NCBI GenBank assembly: GCA_903813345.2
Contig: CAIIXF020000007.1
Location: 21,749,564 to 21,813,563 of the forward strand
Direction: 5' to 3'
Length of the DNA: 64,000 nt
From: Owenia fusiformis
Lineage: Eukaryota; Annelida; Polychaeta; Sabellida; Oweniidae
Positions 1 through 12,083 of this stretch are shown here, piece by piece. How positions within the stretch are numbered: the first letter of the stretch is position 1; each line of letters begins with the position of its first letter. The notes under the pieces are model-generated. The model searched no databases. It had not been told where the DNA came from and was given only the letters and a program-made list of their open reading frames with translations. A program made the position numbers and the translations under genes.

Positions 1-445
1 TGGGCCCATTATGCTACAAAATGCTCCAGAATTTTTGTTTTTGGTCGAAATGAGATTTGATATTTGGAAATAGTATGTAGTTCCAATACACCGCTGGAAA
101 GCTGAAAGGGTCAGCATTGATTAAGAATCTGACCTCCATTTGAAATTTAAATGAATGTAAAATGAGATATTAACCCTTTCAAACCCAAGGGGTCATTTAA
201 TTTTATGAAAATCAATTTCAAAATGAATACCCTTATGACCAAAATGGATTATTCTTAGGTTTACAATTACTAGATATTCAATTAAATGTCAAATTATACT
301 TTGGAAAATATTTAAAAGTTTGAACCCAGATAGGTTGAGACGGGGGTCATTAAGTGCAGATACCCCATAATGCTCCAAAATGCGTCAGAATTTTTGTTTT
401 CGGTAGAAATGAGATTTGATATTTGAAAATAATATGTAATTCTGG
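1..445. repeat. Diverged direct repeat at left edge
   Basis: About 90 bases at the window start (containing atgctccagaatttttgttt and gagatttgatatttg) recur at about 360-445 with small changes, giving a period near 355 bases. No coding potential is convincing here. It probably continues off the left edge as a dispersed or satellite-like repeat. Confidence 0.6.
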
Positions 446-598
446 AAAAATACATTTTCCAACCAACCACCCTCCCACCCTCATATAAACTAAGTAGGGA
501 AGCAAAAGTCACACGACTTCAGTCACGGAGAGTGACACAAAAATATCCTTTATGCAGTTGAAGTACAATCTCCTGTATGAAAAATCAATGAATTTTGC

Positions 599-3500
599 TC
601 AAGTATTCATAAAAAAGATGGCACCAATGTTATGGGTATTAAACAATACTGTAGGTAATACATGTATAAGAGCAATGGTTTGATCATCTTCGGACATCTT
701 CGTGATATCATACTGTACTTTTGAAAAATATGTTTTCAGAATACAGTTAGGGTGGATTCAATTTTACTGATCGAGTGATGACACTTTAAATGTGTTTTCA
801 GCATTTTGCTACCTTATTTATAACAACAAATCAGTACTCGTTTTGGTTAAAAGGCACAACATTACTAACGTCAAACCTTGGGATAAAAGTTCCAAAAAGA
901 AGCTGCTAAAATGATTCCAAGGTTCAACATGTTTCACATAATAGAATGAACTGTAGTTCACGTTAAAGAATGTACAGTTGTAACCCAGGAGGATTGGCTC
1001 CCAGGGACGCAACTCGATATTTGACCTTGACCTTGATCGATATCAACATTAAAAATGTCCTTAACGTCATTATTTTCAGACAAAATAACTGACTAAAAAT
1101 TCATGATCAGCAATCCAAAAGATTTGAAATAATACTAATCAAGACTTTTGTGTTTTGAAACTTTTTCTTCAGAAATATTAATAAGACCGAAACTTGCGGT
1201 TCAAATTCAGAAGCGTAATCATGACATCTTTCAAGATTGGATTCGTTGTTGGAAAATATCGAAATTGCATTCTGAGAGCCAATCCTACCCACATTATAAC
1301 AATATTGATCTATGCTTACTTTCAAATTAGGTCTAAGGAGAAAATAATGCCCTCGGGGCTATCGGCCATTGGTCATTATTTCACCTAATACACAAGATTC
1401 ATGAAAAACTGAATAAACTACACTACACTACACACTACACACTTACATTGTTCATTAATGTCAAACCAGTGAGACCTTCTGTCAGGATTTCTCTCGTTTT
1501 CTGCGGAACCAAAAAGCCACCACTTAAGTAAACTGCCTTGACGTCATTTAATCTGGTTTCGCTACTGATTAATTGGGTAATTTCTTCACAGGTCATTCTC
1601 AGGATGGCTACTGCAATATCTTCCCGTTTGAAATCATCTATAAAGTTACAGAACAGAAATAAAATGTTTATTTAAAGTGTACAGACTCATCAAACGTTAA
1701 ATGTGTCCATATTCGAGAGTTCAAAACCGAAGTCACTACATTATCTTCCTCAGATCTTTTTAACTTTGGGTATCTGAATAAACTACAAAATTTATAATAC
1801 TTCACCGCAATATTTAAATGTATGTAATTGAATTAAGGTATGCTTTCCCATTACGTTCAAGAAAATGCCTAATCATCTGACCTATCCCTTAGCCTCATCT
1901 TACCTGGAGATTTCCACAATGCATTTCCCAGAGTGTATATAACTGCGTCATCTGGGATTGCGGAATACATATTTTCTTCCCGATTTTCGATGTCTTTCCC
2001 GAGTGTGTCAACTGCTGAAGCATCGCCTCTTGATAGCATTTCTGATATATCATCAAAATTCTAGCAACATCAAAAGTGCATTAGTTCAAGCTTTTATCTT
2101 CAATATCATTGACATGAAATAAAAATACACGTAATTGACGTAATTACACGTTAGACATATTAGGAAGTACATCCTAGCGTTATATAAACAATCAATTGTA
2201 ATATAATGTCTTGTAAAATGCTTGTGGAATGATATTATCGACTCTCAATCGAAATAAACAGTTACACCTTTGTATCTTGCACGTACCTTGGCACCTGTCG
2301 TAAGAGATACTAGAGATATAAATGATCTGCCTCCACGGTTCAAACCATTTATCATGGAATTGGACCCATCCGCATTGGCCTATAACATAACAATTAAGCT
2401 GTCAGAAACTAGATCATATCGTTCAACTCTCACGCTTAAGTTGGTACGTACCCTGTGAACATTAATGAAATAAACACGAGCACACCCGTCTCGAATTCGC
2501 AACCTCGTGGTTACGGCGCCCAATATAGACTAACCAAGAGGGAATTGAGACAAAGAGATAATACAAATACACCAGTAACCTTTAGAATCCCCACACCAGA
2601 GCCAATATTGACTAACATGTATGGATATTCAGCTTTTTGTTTTGCTTCGTCGGAATGCTGCTCAACGTTATTTATTTCATCAGGTATTGTGTCAGAGACA
2701 TCTTCAATTGTCTGGTTGATCTCACTGTTGGCATCGTCTTTGTCGTTATTGTTTTCTTGAGTTTCAGCTTTGGTCTAAAATTGATTGTGAGTTACTTAGT
2801 GACAATGAAGAAAAATACACATCAATCACAGAAGTCAAATAAAAAGTTTTCGTATGTTTGCATGGTTTTTAATCAATGGTTGTAACCATGACTATCATGT
2901 TGTAATATGACTATAGCTATATGAAGGATCGTTTCAAGTTCATAGAAAGTTCTTGTAACACAATTTAAGCATGTGGATAGTCAAACTGCAAATTTAGAAC
3001 ATTCACTAAAAACTGTAAACGTAGATGACAGAGACGCTGAAATTACTTTGAAATCAATGGAGGTAAAAAACTCTTGGTAATCCTGCATGGCTTTGTGTGC
3101 TCGGCCTATAGCCTCACTACTCTTTGCCTCTATGTATCGTTCTTTCGGTAGGTTGTCACGAATCGCATTCACGTACTTGACGCATGCATCGAATTCGGAG
3201 TGTATGGTCAGATCTCTGCAATGAAAACAAAGTAAGGAACATAAGATATAAATGTGCAACTTTTATGTATGATAATTTCACAAATACACAGGTGACAATT
3301 TGTACGCACATGGGATGTCATTTGAGACATACAACAATACGACCTCTTTAAATTATTACTAATACTAATACAAGTACAAACCTTATACCGAGAATTTTAA
3401 TGATATCATCTTTATATTTATAGATAGTGATACCCGTTGCAGCCATTGTATACGTGTCCCAAGGAAAGTGGATATTGTCCAAAATCTCAGAACGTAACTT

Positions 3501-4324
3501 TTTCATGTTTTCCAGAACACCCTTTGGTGATAGCGTAAGAATCTTTATAATGACTTCTTTTTCTGATGTTTCGCTTGAATAGTAGGCACATTTGAGAAGG
3601 GATCCTCCTGGAACGAAATATCCGCCAAACGATTATTCATTGACTTATATGACTTCATCAATTTGCATATACAGGTTCAGGTTTGGCAAAAAACGTTAAT
3701 TTCTTAATATATTTTACTTTTTATAAAGAATGGACGTCAATATTATTTTCGCCAATGTACAGCATATCATATATGGCTGTAGAATTATACAACCAAAATG
3801 ACATAATCATGTCTAAAATGATACTTAAATTAGCTTCAACTTCCTTATTTGTCCCATGATACTTTATTTAATACACTTTTTTCCTCTCGGAATAACTTAA
3901 GAATATATCACAGAACTCATTCTACTTGTCTCTCTGACGGACAGTATAAGATACTGTAAGATTGTTGCTTCAAATATCATGCTTAGCACAGTACTGTATA
4001 CGAATGAAATATGGACATCAAAGGTGCCTCTATACTTCATGGACACATAATGTTCAAATAATTTCATTATGCATGCCATATTTAATAGACCATATTGTGC
4101 ATACTTCCCTCAAAATTATTAAATTTTAGTAATAGCCAACATACAGGTCACCTGAACCATTGGGCGTTAACAATACATTGGTCCTTGGCATTGGTATTGT
4201 GAGCTTATTTTATCTATTTCTTTGAGCTGAGAATTTAAAGGAACTTACCCATATCGAGAGAAATTCCAGCATCTTCCTTCAGGAGTTCTCTTGGAATCGA
4301 CACGTTACTTATATTTTGGAACAT
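599..4324 (-). CDS. Pantothenate-kinase-like protein, copy A (8 exons, 406 aa)
   Basis: Coding exons in transcript order: 4324-4249, 3607-3382, 3215-3047, 2774-2580, 2379-2287, 2060-1904, 1637-1447 and probably 712-599; the total is 1221 bases, in frame. The protein matches the eukaryotic PANK/fumble family along its length: LDMGGSLLKCAYY corresponds to the N-terminal phosphate loop (DIGGTLVKLVYF in human PANKs), MAATGITIYKYKDD to CATGGGAYKFEED, YPYMLVNIGSGVGILKV to PMLLVNMGSGVSIL, RGGRSFISLVSLTTG to GGGTFLGLCCLLTG, then a GNALWK segment and AVYLSGGF near the C-terminus. Family members phosphorylate pantothenate in the first step of CoA synthesis. The region between the phosphate loop and MAATG is short, so the usual catalytic-Glu segment cannot be aligned and activity is doubtful. 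Exon 4 adds an acidic low-complexity insert before YPYMLV. The last exon is the weakest part: its NIGAIFF resembles the family end GYFGAVGAL, but its 5' border is uncertain. Start ATG at 4324 aligns with copy B. Confidence 0.82.
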
Positions 4325-5771
4325 CTTAAGGCAGAACCATGCCAAGGATTCTTCTTCAGCTCTGTGTCCAAAATTCCAATTGTCCTTGATCTTTGTATTT
4401 ATTATTTATTATTGCCCGTGTTCATTAGATATTAACTATTTCTGATGTAAATTATTAACAGAACATAAAACTTCGAATCTTTTCTATGACGATAAACGTT
4501 AAGTGTTATGTTTTAAACAGCTTCTTGTATCGTTTGACGAATATCCATCTTTGATAGGGAGCTTTGACAGGAGTTTTATCTTTGCATGGTAATTTTATCC
4601 ACATTGTAGCAATTTTATTATTGCATTCATGTGAAATATATTTATTGTTTAATTAGTCTCCAGATTGATAATCTATTGCTTTTGCCTGTATTTTTTATTC
4701 TTGGCACGTTTTCTCAGTGACTAGAAGACTTGGGGTAAAGTTATTCACATGGTCAGATAAGGTATGTGTGTTTCTGGAAAATTAGGTCAAACTTTTATCA
4801 AAGATCAAAACCTAGGTCAAATTTACAAATTGTCAATTATCTTTATTATGGTTAACTATTTTTCTCAATTTTTTCATCGTGTAGATCGGAAAAGGTGCTT
4901 TTAATGAATCAATCCAAATTGATAACTTTTAAGAGTTTTGGGTTTGACTCCCAAAGAAGGGAATTTCAGAAAGTTCCAAATCTACCGTAATTGGTGTGAA
5001 TTTGAAAATCGGAATCTGAAATCGGAATTTAAACCCGATATTTGGTTTACCTTTTATGACATTTTAAAGTAAAAAAGCTTAAATTTTCAAAATCTAGGTT
5101 TAAACAAAATAAAAGGACCTTAAAAATCAGTTAACTCAAAAGTTTGAGTGCTCAAGGTCACGATTTAAATCAAGGTCATTTTTCCTAATTTTCGCAATTC
5201 CAACACCACTTTTCAATATTTTGCTTTTCGGTAAGAATAGAACATTTACATTTTCGTTATCATTTCTCAGCAATATCACATGTCAAAATCATTTTTAAAT
5301 AAATTAACTTGAATCTGGAGTCTTGAATTGAACATTGTTCAAATTCACCAATCTAGTCACAGGTTCTTTTTGTCATAATATCGTGGATACAAAGTCAGCA
5401 TGTGTCTGTTTTTGCGCCAAGACTAATTTTATTTTCAGAGCAGAAATTTACATCACGTGACACGATTGTCAAAGACACATCAAAAGGAATCATTTTGGCG
5501 CAAAATACGATTTTGTCACAATTAAAAATAAAACCCTTGTCTCAAATATGAGTTGTTCACTCTTATAGATTGAGCCAATTGTTGCACGTTTTTGCTATTT
5601 TTTATCAAATTTGCAAAAGGTATACCAGTTGAGTGAGTGGATCAATCAGAGCTAAATCGCTTGTGAAAGCATGTAAGTTATATTAATTAGAATACCACAG
5701 CAACGTATTGTGTTTGAGAATTTTGGCTTTTTAACTGTGTTAGGAATGTTGTGAAATTTTAGTTATCGATA
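4325..5771. other. Intergenic, upstream of kinase copy A
   Basis: AT-rich sequence holding the presumed promoter and 5' UTR of copy A. Short ORFs on both strands look like chance. No TATA box or other regulatory site could be supported. Confidence 0.5.
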
Positions 5772-6768
5772 TACAGGGCGTATCAAAAAAACGCAACAAG
5801 TAGTTATCTCGTAAAATCACAAAACTAGTGATGACTCCATCAATTTCATTTAATGTACCATAAAGCTATGTCTCTCCTATTTGCAATGATATGTCATTCA
5901 TTCATGTGTGGTAATGGTTGGGTGAGAAATCCTTCCATTTGCACAGTGGGTCAAAATCGGCTCTGCACCAAGTTTTAGATATTGAAAAAATCAGTGCAAG
6001 GGCTAAGTGCCAATGGAAGTTCCCCTGACTTGAATTGTTGTGACTTTTTCTTTTGGAGCTATCTCAGGAGCATCTGTGCTCACAATTGCTCCACCAGATA
6101 TTGCAAAACCTCGAGAAAGATTTGCCCATGGGCTGCTTTTCTTTACTTTAACCCACAGATGATTCAGGGCTGAACCATGCATGAGGTGGACAGATGAGCA
6201 CATTTTTATGTGCAAGGAAGTGGTGGCAATTTGGAGGGGTATAGGACGTATTCTTGCAAGAGTATGAGTATGAACACTTTACTGTCTATGCCATACCTGT
6301 CACACCTTCTTCCAATAGCCCCTATGCCCCTTGTACTGACTTTTGCAATGTTTTAAACTTGGGTCCGAGCTGAATTCTACCCCACTTTGCAAAATTAATG
6401 ATTATTCGGCCAGAGATGACTCCCTGTGAATAAATGATATTCCATTGCAAAGAGGAGTAATTTGGCTTTTTGGTACATTGAATTAAAAGGATTCAGTCAG
6501 CATTGGTTTTATGTTTCTGTCCAATATTGCACCGGGCTCCGTACACTGACCTTTTCAATGTTTATAACTTGGCCCAAAGCTAATTTTGGCCCACTTTGCA
6601 AATGGAATGATTACTCGCCCAACCATGACCAAATATCAATGAATGATATACCATTGTAAAGAAGAGACACATGGCTTCATGGTGCGTTGAATGAAATCAA
6701 TGCTGTTATCACTGGTTTTGTGCTTTTTTAAGATAACAATTTGTTGCGTTTTTTTTATACGCACTGTA
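5772..6768. mobile_element. Foldback DNA element with TACAGGG ends
   Basis: It begins tacagggcgtatcaaaaaaa and ends with the reverse complement pattern (ttttttttatacgcactgta). The arms remain complementary for roughly 250 bases or more, for example aacgcaacaagtagttatct on the left against agataacaatttgttgcgtt on the right. TA lies at both borders, as expected of Tc1/mariner-type insertion. No transposase ORF, so it is non-autonomous. The right arm also contains a roughly 200-base direct duplication (about 6332-6515 and 6540-6722). Confidence 0.8.
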
Positions 6769-7515
6769 AGGTCTTACACATGCATTTCAATCAACCCTTA
6801 TCACACCCAATTCTCAACACGTCGTACAGACCGTACTGGCCGACGTGCTTATTTGATTATTTCAACGTTTTAGCGGAATATGAGCTTTTCTTCCTAATAT
6901 AAACATCCCCCATGCTAAGCAAAGATGCGAACTGAAAAGAAATAAACTTAGGTGCCAGTATTTATTGTTTTAATAACTTGTTTCCATTGTTATATATTTT
7001 CTAGCAAATTTGTGATGTCACAGAGTGGAAACTGATGTGACCATAGAAAGTCTATGACACGGGTAAATTATGAAAAACAATACAAACAGAAGAGATTTGA
7101 TTAGAGCAATAAGGAAGAAGATAGTTGCCCTGGTTCTTCATTCTTTCTGTTGCCATGGCAACCATAACTTCAACCAATCCTATCACTTTGATCTGCAACT
7201 TAATATCAAATCAATGTTTAACGATAAACTTAAAGTTAAATCAAAGTTTAAATTAAAGTTAAATGAGATTTACCAACACAAAGTAGATAAAATAAAAGTC
7301 AAAGTTCATCTCAGTCATGACAAATTATACCATTTTGACCTTTAAGAATAAAAGTGTCTATTTGATAATACCTGTATAGTAGTTCTTTATATAATCCACT
7401 TTCGTTTGTACGTTTGTGCTATTTCGTCCTAATTAATTAAATCTAACAAAAGTGGAATTATTGACAGAGAATCATAAGTTATCAATCAAACTCCTTGATT
7501 CTCGTTATTAACGCG
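6769..7515. other. Intergenic, nothing recognised
   Basis: AT-rich non-coding DNA. A run at about 7190-7330 is built of degenerate aaagttaaatc-like words and gives a short chance ORF of 91 codons. Confidence 0.5.
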
Positions 7516-7936
7516 GATGCGAGTAGGTAGTTGCCAGTTTCACCACCAGGTGGCTCGTTCGGGTTAGATAGCATGGCGGGTATAGAAGAAAGTTCCCTTT
7601 AACTTAAATTACATCTGTTTTTGTGGTTCAATTTTCATATAACCCTTTAATGTATCTAATAGTTATGCAAATTAAAATATGTCCAGAAAAAGAAAATGTT
7701 ATCTGTCCAATACAAGAAAAGATATTTCACTTTTGTGATTTTGTAACATGGGGTCTATGGGGAATCAACCCGAACAAGAAGTCACATTTTCAAAAAAATT
7801 AAATTTTCAAAGTTGATAAACAACTTTCGAAACCATATTTTTAGGTGTACTTTTACATGTAGATTTCAAATATGACATCACTTTGACTGACTTTGAATAT
7901 TTAATGACGTAAATCAAGATTATTTCTACTCGCATC
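7516..7936. mobile_element. GATGCGAGTAGG-ended element, copy 1 (intact)
   Basis: Starts gatgcgagtaggtagttgcc and ends ttatttctactcgcatc, so the ends form a terminal inverted repeat of about 12 bases (gatgcgagtagg against gatgcgagtaga). No ORF of note. Related copies lie at 23891-24461 (reverse orientation, both ends present) and from 33933 (left end only). Confidence 0.75.
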
Positions 7937-8617
7937 TAGTCTATTGTGACAAATGTAGAATTCTAAATTGGCCTGTAAAAATCTATCTAATTTTGACGAA
8001 TCAATTGCGTCTATCCCACATCATTTGAGACTGAATGAAAATTTCAGGAGTTGTAGTATCTACAACTATTTTGATGTTATGAGTATCGGCTGTCATTTTT
8101 TCCATTTTTCTTCTTTATCGTAATGACTTGAGTATGAATATAATGTCCCTTGGTGTTCTGATCCTGGATTGTGATATTGGTTCTCGATTGGAGGGGGAAG
8201 GGGAGTTAGACATTTTTTCTTTTCACGTCAGATTATGAGTCTTATTACAGGTTTAGAGTTTCTTTTTCTTGCTAGGCTTCTTTACATTTCTTTGTCCTTT
8301 CCCTTTGGCATTTGTATTTACTAAAGATATTTGTTAGTATTTGTACATACGCCATAATGCCGAAATATCTGTATTTCACGATGCGTCACTCACGTCTCAA
8401 GCCAGTCAGAATGTAATATATCCTCCAAAGGGTATTATAGTATATGTACTGCTTCCATGATATTTGTTCCTCTTCTCTTTTAAACTATGTATAGCGCTTC
8501 TTTAATGAACTTGCGTACATAAAAATCATGAAAACCTTCACCATATTGATGAATAATAACTGGATGGAAAACATTCACTTAGTATAACAAACGCCCAATG
8601 TAGGCTTTACAATACAT
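7937..8617. other. Intergenic and 3' flank of kinase copy B
   Basis: AT-rich, no supported gene. The right end adjoins the poly(A) signal of kinase copy B. Confidence 0.5.
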
Positions 8618-8623
8618 TTTATT
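8618..8623 (-). other. Poly(A) signal AATAAA for kinase copy B
   Basis: Plus strand reads tttatt, so the minus strand reads AATAAA, about 115 bases past the copy B stop codon at 8738. Confidence 0.6.
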
Positions 8624-8737
8624 TAACATTGTATTTTGATAATGAACATAGTGGTTCCTTTTGAATAAGCACAAATTGCAATGCAATGCGAATTACAATT
8701 CAATTGAAGAAAAATTGCTCAAAATGTCATGGATCTA

Positions 8738-11700
8738 TCATACACACAATAAGCATCCAAATGCCCCAAGATGGCTCCCGTTTTGGATAAACTTGAATTC
8801 CGTCTTAATCTGGAAAAGAGTGAAAAATTGGTTAGCTATTCGCAAATAGTTATCTCAATATCAAGAGGCTTGATACCGTAAGAAGTAAAGGAACAAATAA
8901 TTGTATGATAGTTGAATATATTCCTGTCTCACCCGTTTCTTTGTAGAAGTGAACACTATTGCCTTCGTGAAAAAGCTCTTAATTGTAGGCTGGTTTACAA
9001 ATCCCCCTGTCAAATATACAGTCTTAACAGCATGTGTAGTTGCAGCATTTATGATTGTACCAACAAGATCATCTACTAATGGTTTTAACACTGCGACAGC
9101 AAGATCCTCTCTTCTGAAGTCATCTAAAGCAGCATGATCACAACGCCAATTAATTATATACAGTGTGCCGCATGATTTTTTTATTTTTACACTCACGATT
9201 CACCATTTAACCATTATCGATATCTTTATAAGTTTGCAGGATCATCAGGACATCAGAGATTAATTAATATTTATATGACAAGATGTACAGTATATGTAAA
9301 TATTGATGAATACTTCGAAGTGGAACTTTTGGAATATTGTGGAATATTCAACAAGTTATTGTTCAGATAATATGTATGAAAGATGTACCAACATACCCGA
9401 TGTCTTCCACATGGCGTTTCCAAATGCATAAGCTGTAGCATTGTCTGGAATAACCGAGTACATATCTCCCCCTTGGTGAATGTTTCCACTGATCTTCTTT
9501 AAATCAACACCCAATGTGTCGACCTGTTTGTGATCCCCTTTCTCCAACATGTCAGAAACATCTTCGAAGCTCTAAATGATAGCATACCAAAAGAGAAGTT
9601 GAAGAACTATTAGTTAGAAAAACTATTAGTTAGAAGCACTAGTATACCCCTTTCATTAGGTTGAAGTGCGTTTATGTTTAAATCTTAATACTCTTCAGCA
9701 ATGACATCAGGTCGGAATTTCTGGTTTTTATGAATATGTTAAATCATCAACCGTCAATAAGAAGTACTAGACTTGTAATATTTATAAATGATAATAAGCA
9801 ATTTTACTTTAGCCCCGGTGATGAGGGAGATCAATGAGATGAACTGTCTACCTCCGCGGGGTACGCCATCAACTATACTGTAACTACCACTGGACCCAAC
9901 CTGCATTTTGATGGAAAGAAACAAAGATCAAATCTTCATCATGGTCTCCTTTACCTTTTGTTAAAGTACATTGATGTGATTGTAATTTAAACAATTCAGA
10001 AAATCTAACCAATTCTTCAATCCTTTTAAACTAATAAAGTGTATTCTAGAAACACATCTAAGTAACAATAAAAATTCTGATACGAGCGTTTCAGGTTTAA
10101 GGGTTCCTTATCCTAATTTTCATATTTTCATGGAATAACATTTACTTTTATGATAGAGGTTGCAGACCCTAATGACACTAATAAATAGGGGGCGTTTGTA
10201 TTTCCCTGCCCCTGGTTGTTTCCATTAATTGCAGTAGGCGCATGCATGTTATTCTCGGCATCAACAGTACGGTGCTTCTCCTCTCTTTGGCGATTAGTAT
10301 CAATGTTTGTGTTATTGTTGTCCACATGGTCAGTAAGAGGTATTTTGCTTTGAATTGTATTTTCCTTGTGGTTAGCTGTATTGTGTTCCAGGTCATCATT
10401 ATTTCTGTTAATGGTGTCGGAGGATATTTTCTTTTCTTTCATCATCTAAATGATTAAAAACAATTTAAAATAATTAAAATCATTGTGATTTGAAACCACA
10501 AATAGCTTTTCATTTGGTATCACCAACTTTGCTGTACGGTTAGGCCACAATTTTTTTTACCTCCATATTATAGCCCAATATAGACAAAATTCCAGTTAGC
10601 AAAATAAGCAGGCTATTATTTTAGATCTCTCTGAATTCAACCATCTTGCTGCCACCTGAAATGTCTGCATGTACATACCTTACTCATTATCAATTGGTAA
10701 TCCCGTAAGCTTTTGTAAGCTGCCGCAACGATGTCTTTGTCCATTTCTTCAACGTATCGCTCAGGTGACAGCTGATCGCGGAATATATTTAGGCCTTTCA
10801 CACAAATGTCAAACTCAGACCTTGGTATCATATCGCTGAAATCATAAGGAACATATAACGTCTTATAAAAACAATGATATAGATAAAAAGCTTGAATTAC
10901 AGACAGAATGCAACAAATCATCTTTTTGAAAAATTTTAGCTGTGGAACGTATGGAGATAAGAACTCACCGGATCCCGAGAATATCAATGATTTCGGTTTT
11001 GAACTTGTAACTAGCAAATCCAGTAGCGTTCATAGTATATGTGTCCCACTTGTATGGTATGCCATCCATAATTATACGAATTTTCCGAATACTCTCCAGA
11101 ACATCTTGGGATGGGAGTGTAATGCATGTGACATCTACTTTTTCATCCGGGTCGCTTGATGACGTGAACTGGTAGTAAGCACATTTAATACACGATCCAC
11201 CTGGAAATCAAAAAAACATCTATCACCTGTAATGTATTAAATAAAATGGTACATCTGAGATCTGTGTATTTAGACAGCAATTCCTTGTTTTGAATATATT
11301 CAGGAATTTCAAAAAGTTAATTTAAAGTCGTAAAAATTTCCAATGTTAAAATTAAAAAAAACGGTTTATACCTTCTTTAAATAATCAAAATATTAATTCA
11401 ATATTTGATTCATAATACAAGGACTTTTATTTTTAGGATTAAACAATATATTGCAATAAAAGAGAGTGACGAGCCAAGTGCTTTATCCGGACCACTGTAT
11501 TCAACTTACTTGAATAAATGGCATGTTAATTTATGATATACTTTCATAGATACCTGTATTCAAACCAAACCATATGATTCCTAAAGTCCTAACTGATTCT
11601 ATTTTAATACATGAATGTCATTGTTGCACGAGACAATGAAGTTTTGGTTTTTAAATGAAATACAGCGTTCTATAAAATTATAACTCAATTCCCGGAGGTC

Positions 11701-12083
11701 AGAGTAGGCGGCTCGATGAAAGATATAGTAAGAGTAATAGATTTTCGGCATTTATATATATAACTGTGGCATTTGACAAAATATACCCTACATGCGAGTC
11801 TAGTTATAAACCGAAGACAAAGCTCTCTATAAGAAGCGAAGTCGAACGAATGCAAAAGGAAGATAAACTATCAAACCACGTATTTAGGGCTTGTATAAAA
11901 CACCCTAATGAATTACAATTCTGCTCCCAATTTTGTGTCCGCTATATCTTTCATCATACACCTCATACTACGTTTTTATAATTATAATATAACAAAAGTT
12001 TTTGTACCTAAGTCGATGGCTATCCCTGCTTCGTCTTTCAGCAAACATTTTGGTATCTTCATGGATTTTGCATTTTCAGACAT
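8738..12083 (-). CDS. Pantothenate-kinase-like protein, copy B (8 exons, 431 aa)
   Basis: Exons in transcript order: 12083-12008, 11200-10969, 10835-10679, 10445-10146, 9900-9808, 9571-9397, 9123-8933, 8809-8738; 1296 bases, in frame. It shares exon borders and intron phases with copy A, so the two are a tandem duplication. Family landmarks are IDLGGSCIKCAYY (phosphate loop), MNATGFASYKFK, PYLLVSLGSATSIIKV, PRGGRQFISLISLITGA, AYAFGNAMWK, AVKTVYLTGGF and the C-terminal NGSHLGAFGCLL, which matches the human PANK end HEGYFGAVGALL. Exon 4 holds a hydrophilic Asn/Asp/Lys-rich insert of about 80 residues just before PYLLV, longer than in copy A and different in sequence. As in copy A, the stretch that carries the catalytic Glu in active PANKs is shortened, so it may be a pseudokinase or a kinase of altered substrate. 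Start at 12083 gives MSENAKSM; an in-frame Met lies further upstream, so the start is not certain. Confidence 0.87.

Noticed and set aside
818-1012. Candidate terminal exon for kinase copy A
   Set aside because: Its translation does not match the PANK C-terminus; the frame at 599-712 (NIGAIFF) fits better.
5982-6215. Opposed ORFs of 63-70 codons
   Set aside because: They lie in the middle of the foldback element and overlap on opposite strands; no family resemblance.
8341-8400. RYFGIMAY frame as the last exon of kinase copy B
   Set aside because: No usable acceptor in frame; the exon at 8738-8809 has a good acceptor, correct phase and a better match (GSHLGAFGCLL).
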